NCBI GenBank assembly: GCA_037381915.1
Contig: JARRQJ010000014.1
Location: 1-44,700, forward strand
Reading direction: 5' to 3'
Origin: JARRQJ01 sp037381915
Lineage (GTDB): Bacteria; Pseudomonadota; Gammaproteobacteria; DRLM01
DNA: 44,700 nucleotides
Both the position numbers and the translations under genes were made by a program. Every line of letters begins with the position of its first letter. Positions within the stretch are counted from its first letter, which is position 1. Below the pieces are notes generated by a model that was not told the origin of the DNA, searched no databases, and saw only the letters and a program-made list of their open reading frames with translations. This document shows positions 39,977-44,700 of this stretch, piece after piece.

Positions 39977-41221
39977 TTACTTGCCGCTTACGTTGGCGCC
40001 GGCCGCGCCCACCGCGATAAATACGTCCGCCGGCGCTATGGAATACAGATCGACGGAGCCGGCGTTCCCCACCGACCACGAACCGTCCGCTGCCGTGGTG
40101 CTGTACGCCAGCGTTCCCGCCGTCCCCGCCGCGATAAACTGCAGATCGGGGCCGAAACACACTGAATAGAAGCTCTGGGTGCTCGGGATGGTTTGCGCGG
40201 TCCAGGTCGTGGCGTCGCTGCTGGATACAATCGCGCCGGCGTCGCCGACCGCGACGTAGGTCCCCACTCCGGTACTGCTGGGTACGCCATAGGCGACGTG
40301 ACGCAGGCCGCTGCTGGTATTCGAGGTCCGCGCCGTCCACGTCATGCCGTCGGGACTGGTCAACAGCGTGCCGGCAGCGCCCACCGCAATGAACATGCCG
40401 TTCACGTTAGACACCCCGTACAGGTCCTGCACGGTATTGGACTTCACCGCCGTCCACGCGCCGGTGAGGCCGCCGGTCGTATTCCGGTAGATCGCACCGC
40501 CGGCACCGACCGCCACATAGATGGGCCCGCCGGCGTAGGCCATTGCATTCATGGTCGGCGCGCCGGTTATAGCGGTACGCGGCACCCAATTTACCAAATC
40601 ACCGCTGAGGGTGATCGAACCGTCGTTGCCCAGGGCGATGAATTCCGAACCGTCGTAGACGACCGAATTGAGGTTGGTGCCGGCGCCGATCGGCAGGGAG
40701 CCGACTTGACTCCAGGCGGTGACACCACCGGCAGATGTATAGCTGTGCGGCGCGGTGAAGATCGTAGCCGCATCGCCGACTGCAACGTAATAGCTGCCGT
40801 TAAACGCGATACCGTTAAGGGAGTTGCTGGAGAGTTGGGTCCCCACTGTCCAGCTCACCGACGGCCCGAGCAGGCGGGGGGTCGCGGTCAACACCGGCGT
40901 GGTCGGTCCGGTCTTACTGTCCTTATCGCTGGCGTTGACAATGAAGGCATATTGCGTGTCGTTGAGCAGTCCGGTGATTACCGCCGGTGAGGTAAAGCCG
41001 GTACCGATATAGGCGTAATCGTCGGTGCTGACGCTGGAACCCGCCTTGTAATAGACCCAATAGGTAAGGCCGGGCACGGTGTCCCAAGTCAAAACGGCGC
41101 GATTCTCGCCGGGCGTCACGGTGAAATTGGCCGGCGCGCTGGTCGGCGCCGAATTCTGACTCTGGCAGGCCGCCAGCAGTAAACCGAGCAGGAGAATGAC
41201 GGCACGGGGAATACGGATCAC
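39977..41221 (-). CDS. Fibronectin-III / seven-repeat beta-propeller lipoprotein
   Basis: Exported lipoprotein of 414 residues. The start is GTG at 41221 with AAGGTG upstream, giving the signal VIRIPRAVILLLGLLLAAC (lipobox L-A-A-C). A fibronectin type III-like domain follows (about 28-115: NFTVTPGENRAVLTWDTVPGL, then TSPAVITGL). After it come seven blades of 40-50 residues with the core Y-V-A-V-G-x-x-G-x-I and a Trp near the end (GTYVAVGDAGAIVSSSDATTW, for example), resembling Ycf48/BNR-type propellers. Composition is rich in Thr, Ser, Ala and Gly, as in surface proteins. A frameshifted paralogue lies directly downstream on the same strand, so this is a tandem duplication. Probably a surface-exposed ligand-binding protein; function unknown. 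Confidence 0.85.
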   Translation of the reverse strand: MIRIPRAVILLLGLLLAACQSQNSAPTSAPANFTVTPGENRAVLTWDTVPGLTYWVYYKAGSSVSTDDYAYIGTGFTSPAVITGLLNDTQYAFIVNASDKDSKTGPTTPVLTATPRLLGPSVSWTVGTQLSSNSLNGIAFNGSYYVAVGDAATIFTAPHSYTSAGGVTAWSQVGSLPIGAGTNLNSVVYDGSEFIALGNDGSITLSGDLVNWVPRTAITGAPTMNAMAYAGGPIYVAVGAGGAIYRNTTGGLTGAWTAVKSNTVQDLYGVSNVNGMFIAVGAAGTLLTSPDGMTWTARTSNTSSGLRHVAYGVPSSTGVGTYVAVGDAGAIVSSSDATTWTAQTIPSTQSFYSVCFGPDLQFIAAGTAGTLAYSTTAADGSWSVGNAGSVDLYSIAPADVFIAVGAAGANVSGK

Positions 41222-41448
41222 GGAAACACCTTCATAATTACGCGGTTCGGCATGGAACGCCGAACTCGAGGCTGGGAAATTACCAGGGAAGCGCCTAAAC
41301 TGCAATGCAGCGCGGCGGGCCTCATGCGGATTTACGGCACCTTAGCCGCCGATTTTCATGCACCGCTCTCCTCTCCGCGGCTCTGCCTGCCATGCGCCAA
41401 ATGCCGCCGAGAAATACGCGGGATATCCAGATCTGCCCTGTCCAGGCA

Positions 41449-41709
41449 TCACTTTAACAGGGGATGATCATTGGGCAACTGCTTCGAATACCAGATCGCC
41501 AGCTTATGACGCATGGTTTGCTGGGATACCTGGTCTTCGGGTAAGGGCTGAATAAGTCCGTCGCGCACAAACAGCCTGTAGATATAGAGGATCTTATCGC
41601 TGGCCGAATCCGTCGACTCGAATTCAGCGACTCCGCGCGCTTCGGCATACCTCACGCCCACGGCTATCGCCGCCTTCACCAATTCCGCCTCGTGCTTGAG
41701 CTTTTTCAT
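41449..41709 (-). CDS. DUF5062 family small protein
   Basis: Protein of 86 residues, mostly helical: MKKLKHEAELVKAAIAVGVRYA at the start, a central DKILYIYRLFVRDGLIQPLPED, and the end KLAIWYSKQLPNDHPLLK. The pattern matches the small DUF5062 family of gammaproteobacteria as I recall it. GAGGT stands four bases before the ATG. No transmembrane segment, signal or catalytic motif is visible. Function unknown; the flanking genes give no clue. Confidence 0.75.
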   Translation of the reverse strand: MKKLKHEAELVKAAIAVGVRYAEARGVAEFESTDSASDKILYIYRLFVRDGLIQPLPEDQVSQQTMRHKLAIWYSKQLPNDHPLLK

Positions 41710-41758
41710 GGCGACCTCAAGATCGGACTTGAGTCAATGGTAACCAAGGCGTCCCGAT

Positions 41759-41788
41759 TTGGCAAAAGGCCTCGACTGCTATTACTAT
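41759..41788 (+). promoter_or_regulatory. Possible sigma-70 promoter
   Basis: TTGGCA (41759-41764) and TACTAT (41783-41788) are separated by 18 bases. It could drive the ychJ-like pair 155 bp downstream, but a hairpin with a T-run (41890-41914) lies in between. Tentative. Confidence 0.25.
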
Positions 41789-41889
41789 TCGTAACATAAA
41801 ACCTGGAACCTCGCGCATTTCTCCAGCCGGGGCCCGACCCAGTGTCCACATCCGGCGCATGCCACCCGTGGGAGGCCGTTGCCTAACGC

Positions 41890-41914
41890 GGCGCTGAAAG
41901 CGCCGATGATTTTT
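41890..41914 (+). terminator. Short hairpin followed by T-rich sequence ahead of the first YchJ gene
   Basis: GGCGCT-GAA-AGCGCC forms a perfect 6-bp stem, followed after GATGA by TTTTTGCTTTT. It stands 28 bases before the YchJ start on the same strand, with no gene ending just upstream on this strand, so it may be a leader structure or a weak terminator. Confidence 0.35.
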
Positions 41915-41942
41915 GCTTTTATCTACATGTTGAGGTATGACA

Positions 41943-42353
41943 ATGAGCCAGTGCCCCTGTCAATCCGGTAAGGAATACGAAGCCTGCTGCGGACCTATTA
42001 TCAGCCGCAAGCAAGACGCCCCCACTGCCGAGGCCCTGATGCGCTCCCGCTACAGCGCTTTTGCCAAAGGCGATGTCGACTACCTGAAGGAGAGCCTGCA
42101 TCCCGATCACCGCGCCGAGTTTGATCCGGCGACCACCCGGGAGCTGGCCGTTAACTCGGAATGGGTCGGCCTGCAGATCATCGGCACCACCGGCGGTGGC
42201 AGGGACGATCAGGAAGGCACCGTGGAATTCATCGCCACCTTTCGGCGGCAAGGCGAGACTTTCCAACATCATGAGGTGGGGCAGTTCCTCCGCCATGACG
42301 GCGTCTGGTATTACACCGACGGGGAACTGGTCATGCCGGACGGCACGCCGTAA
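41943..42353 (+). CDS. YchJ family protein with single N-terminal SEC-C motif
   Basis: Protein of 136 residues of the YchJ/UPF0225 family. The N-terminal SEC-C zinc motif C-P-C-x6-Y-x2-C-C is intact (CPCQSGKEYEACCGP), followed by the conserved LMRSRYSAFAKGDVDYL and the NTF2-like core ending VEFIATF and GVWYYTDGELV. The ATG at 41943 is chosen because GAGGT is seven bases upstream; the ATG at 41937 is too close to it. Unlike typical YchJ and the neighbouring copy, there is no C-terminal SEC-C motif. It and the next gene are tandem paralogues. SEC-C motifs bind zinc and contact ribosome or SecB-type partners in other proteins; the role of YchJ is not well established. Confidence 0.92.
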   Translation: MSQCPCQSGKEYEACCGPIISRKQDAPTAEALMRSRYSAFAKGDVDYLKESLHPDHRAEFDPATTRELAVNSEWVGLQIIGTTGGGRDDQEGTVEFIATFRRQGETFQHHEVGQFLRHDGVWYYTDGELVMPDGTP

Positions 42354-42434
42354 CCGAGGTAAGCGGCGCAGGCCTTATCGTCGAGCGTGGCCACGCCTCC
42401 CTGGACCACACATACAAAATCATAAAGGAGCAGA

Positions 42435-42920
42435 ATGAACCCGTGCCCATGCCAATCCGGCAGAGTATATGAAGCCTGCTGCGGCCCGATCATCAACGGC
42501 GAACGGACCGCCGACACCGCCGAGTCCCTGATGCGCTCCCGCTACAGCGCATTCGCCAAGCGCGAGGTGGGGCATCTCGAACGCAGCCTGCATCCCGGTC
42601 ACCGTGGCGACTACGATCCCGCCGCCACCCGGCATTGGGCAGACAATTCGGAATGGTTGAAACTGGAAATCATCGACGTCAAGGACGGCGGGGTCAACGA
42701 CGACCGTGGGACCGTGGAGTTTGTCGCCACCTTCCGGCAAAATGACGTTACCCACACCCACCGGGAATTGGCGGAGTTTGCGCGCCTGAACGGCCGGTGG
42801 TATTACACCGACGGAAAATTGGCCACCCCGGGAACGGTACGCAATCCCGGTCCCAAGACGGGCCGCAACGATCCTTGCCCCTGCGGCAGTGGGAAAAAAT
42901 ATAAAAAGTGCTGCGGATAG
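42435..42920 (+). CDS. ychJ: YchJ family protein with two SEC-C motifs
   Basis: Protein of 161 residues with SEC-C motifs at both ends: CPCQSGRVYEACCGP at 4-18 and CPCGSGKKYKKCCG at the extreme C-terminus. The middle is the NTF2-like YchJ core (LMRSRYSAFAKREVGHLERS, VEFVATFRQND, GRWYYTDGKLA). The layout and length match E. coli YchJ. AAGGAG stands six bases before the ATG. It is preceded 81 bp upstream by a paralogue lacking the C-terminal motif. Zinc binding is expected from the Cys pattern; cellular function is not known with certainty. Confidence 0.94.
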   Translation: MNPCPCQSGRVYEACCGPIINGERTADTAESLMRSRYSAFAKREVGHLERSLHPGHRGDYDPAATRHWADNSEWLKLEIIDVKDGGVNDDRGTVEFVATFRQNDVTHTHRELAEFARLNGRWYYTDGKLATPGTVRNPGPKTGRNDPCPCGSGKKYKKCCG

Positions 42921-42930
42921 ACGTCGCACC

Positions 42931-42946
42931 GCGTGAACCCTCACGC
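42931..42946. terminator. Small hairpin between convergent genes
   Basis: GCGTGA-ACCC-TCACGC is a perfect 6-bp stem with a four-base loop, in the 40-bp gap between the convergent ychJ and antiporter genes. There is no T-run; a bidirectional transcript end is plausible only from position. Confidence 0.35.
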
Positions 42947-42960
42947 CAGAACGTGCCCCC

Positions 42961-44700
42961 CTATCCGGACTGTCCGGCCTGCCGCCGCTGTTCGCTCTTA
43001 TTGGCCTGGGAAGCAATATCCGCCTCGAACAGGTCCTGCAACTCTTCCGCCGCCTCTTTGACGCTCTGGATCAACTGACTTTCGTCATGATGAATGGCAT
43101 GCTGACGAAGGAGCGCTGCCTCGTCGTACTTCCTGAATTTCTCCACCGAGGCGAGGACGTCAGCCTCGTCCAGCCCCAAACCGCATAATACCTGTTCTGC
43201 CAAGCGCAGGCTGGAAAGGTAAGTTTCACGCACGAACACCTTGACACCCAGATCCATCAACATGTGCGCATGGTGGCGGTTGCGGACCCGCGCATAGATC
43301 TCCAGCTTGGGAAAATTGCGCTTCACCGTGTCGGCGATCTTCAAGGATGCCTTGATATCGTCGACCGCCAGAACGAAGATCCTGGCCTGTTCGGCATGGG
43401 CGGCGCGCAATAGGTCCACGCGCGAAGCATCGCCATAATAGAGCTTACCGCCGAATTTCCGGACGAAATCCACCTGAGTCTGGCTGATTTCCAGGGCAGT
43501 GAACGGGATATGCTTGACCCGCAACAAACGGCCGATGATCTGGCCGACGCGGCCGAAACCGGCGATGATCACCGGTGCGCCGGGTTCGTCTATGCGGTCG
43601 AAGACCGGTTGTGCCCGCGCGCTTAAACGAGGTTTGATGATCTTTTCATTGAACATGAAAAGCAGCGGCGTGGCGGCCATACTCAAGCTCACCCCCAGCA
43701 CCAAGGTATCGGTGAGCGACTTACCCAAAATGTGATACCCCGTTGCCGCGGTGAACAACACGAAGGCGAACTCGCCGCCCTGGGACATGACGAAGGCCAG
43801 ATTGGTCGTGCAGCGCAACGGCAGACGAAAACCGATCCCCAGCCCATAGAGCACTACGAATTTGACCAGCAACAGACCCGCCACCAGGGCGAACACGGTG
43901 CCCGGCTGTGACAGCAGCAGGCCGAGGTTCACCGACATACCCACCGAGATGAAGAACAATCCCAGCAGCAAGCCCTTGAACGGTTCGATGTTGGCCTCGA
44001 TCTCGTGGCGATATTCGGAATCGGCCAGCAGCACGCCGGCGACGAAGGCCCCCAAGCCCATGGACAGGCCCGCCATGTTCATCAACTGGGTGGAAACGAT
44101 GACCAGCATGAGGCTGGTCGCGGAAAAGATCTCAGGGCTGCCGGAAGCTGCGACCAGCCGAAACAACGGCCGCAACAGATAGTGCCCGCCCACTACCAAC
44201 GCCACGATGGCCACTATGCCGATGATAACCTTTTGCGCGACATCGGCATGGGTGGTCACCGTATCGCTGACGCCCAGCAGCGGCAACAACGCCAGCACCG
44301 GAATGACCGCCAGATCCTGGAACAGCAGGATAGCGAACGATGAGCGCCCATGCACGGTACTGAGTTGTTTCTTTTCGGCAAGGAGTTGCAGGACGAAGGC
44401 CGTGGACGACAGCGACAGACCGATACCGACGACAACGGCGCTTGCGGGCTTGAGACCCAGCGCCGCGCCGATCGCGGCAAACACCGCCGTGGTGGCAAGC
44501 ACCTGCAGCAGTCCCATCCCGAAGATGGAGCGGCGCAGCACCCACAAACGCGATGGTTGCAGCTCCAGACCGATGATAAACAGCAACAGCACCACGCCCA
44601 GCTCGGCGAAATGCAGGATATCCTCCACGCCGGTGATCAACCCCAGGCCCCATGGCCCGATGACCACCCCCGCCATCAGATAGCCCAACACCGAACCGAA
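42961..44700 (-). CDS. KefB/KefC-type monovalent cation:proton antiporter (5' end outside window)
   Basis: CPA2-family antiporter with a C-terminal regulatory domain; it exchanges K+ (or Na+) for protons across the inner membrane. The visible 579 codons begin inside the first helices (FGSVLGYLMAGVVIGPWGLGLI), so the start lies beyond the right edge. About 11 membrane segments follow, including LGVVLLLFIIGLELQP, LSLSSTAFVLQLLAEK and GAFVAGVLLADSEYRHEIE. The cytoplasmic TrkA-N (KTN/RCK) domain starts near residue 370 with the nucleotide-binding GFGRVGQIIGRLL and continues to YYGDASRVDLLRAA. The tail is charged and helical. Family members in E. coli are gated by glutathione adducts; whether this one is cannot be told. 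A KefF-type ancillary subunit gene is not visible. Confidence 0.95.
   Translation of the reverse strand, partial: FGSVLGYLMAGVVIGPWGLGLITGVEDILHFAELGVVLLLFIIGLELQPSRLWVLRRSIFGMGLLQVLATTAVFAAIGAALGLKPASAVVVGIGLSLSSTAFVLQLLAEKKQLSTVHGRSSFAILLFQDLAVIPVLALLPLLGVSDTVTTHADVAQKVIIGIVAIVALVVGGHYLLRPLFRLVAASGSPEIFSATSLMLVIVSTQLMNMAGLSMGLGAFVAGVLLADSEYRHEIEANIEPFKGLLLGLFFISVGMSVNLGLLLSQPGTVFALVAGLLLVKFVVLYGLGIGFRLPLRCTTNLAFVMSQGGEFAFVLFTAATGYHILGKSLTDTLVLGVSLSMAATPLLFMFNEKIIKPRLSARAQPVFDRIDEPGAPVIIAGFGRVGQIIGRLLRVKHIPFTALEISQTQVDFVRKFGGKLYYGDASRVDLLRAAHAEQARIFVLAVDDIKASLKIADTVKRNFPKLEIYARVRNRHHAHMLMDLGVKVFVRETYLSSLRLAEQVLCGLGLDEADVLASVEKFRKYDEAALLRQHAIHHDESQLIQSVKEAAEELQDLFEADIASQANKSEQRRQAGQSG

Noticed and set aside
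1..44700. CRISPR arrays, tRNA/rRNA genes, insertion sequences, integrases
   Set aside because: No regular spaced repeats, cloverleaf-like sequences, transposase motifs or integrase genes were seen while reading; this was by eye only.

Overview
The window looks like a chromosomal segment from a GC-rich (roughly 60% by eye) gammaproteobacterium. Support for this comes from the mutS-fdxA order, the SlyD, YchJ, ArfB and YceH/DUF480 families, a DUF5062 protein and an E. coli PrkB-like phosphoribulokinase. I see no rRNA, tRNA, CRISPR array, insertion sequence or phage gene. Both edges cut a gene: mutS at the left and a KefB/KefC-type antiporter at the right.

Layout. Bases 1-10006 (+): DNA repair (mutS, an AddB-like nuclease), a 7Fe ferredoxin, then carbon metabolism (zwf and a GH15 glucoamylase-type hydrolase). 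10064-12689: an HDOD protein and a short DUF1631 protein, transcribed divergently. 12728-15764 (-): a tight four-gene run of patatin lipase, arfB, yceH and hexose-6-phosphate mutarotase. 15871-20979 (-): a sorbosone-dehydrogenase-type propeller, NnrS, an SLC13/DASS transporter, a DUF938 methyltransferase and a lipoprotein cytochrome c.

The most distinctive block is 21236-31224 (+). It holds two versions of the poorly characterised circularly permuted ATP-grasp / alpha-E / transglutaminase system. The first has separate ATP-grasp and alpha-E genes plus a large transglutaminase-DUF2126 protein. The second has a fused ATP-grasp-alpha-E protein plus a small transglutaminase. In front of it lie a sigma-54 promoter with the exact -24/-12 spacing and two NtrC-type enhancer sites about 41 bp apart, so the operon is probably induced by nitrogen limitation. 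A truncated receiver-like gene just upstream has its own sigma-54-type promoter. Immediately downstream is a phosphoribulokinase-family protein that lacks two ribulose-5-phosphate-binding residues and carries an insertion of about 25 residues.

32472-44700 is a mixed accessory region. It contains ferredoxin-NADP reductase, DUF1993, slyD, a membrane protein next to a decayed SRPBCC gene, a Met-rich secreted protein, a lactonase-like propeller and a DUF99 (endonuclease V-like) gene preceded by strong palindromes. It also contains two tandem fibronectin-III/propeller lipoproteins (one frameshifted at a homopolymer), DUF5062, two tandem YchJ proteins and the KefB/KefC antiporter. All functions are inferred from family resemblance recalled from memory; no database search was run.
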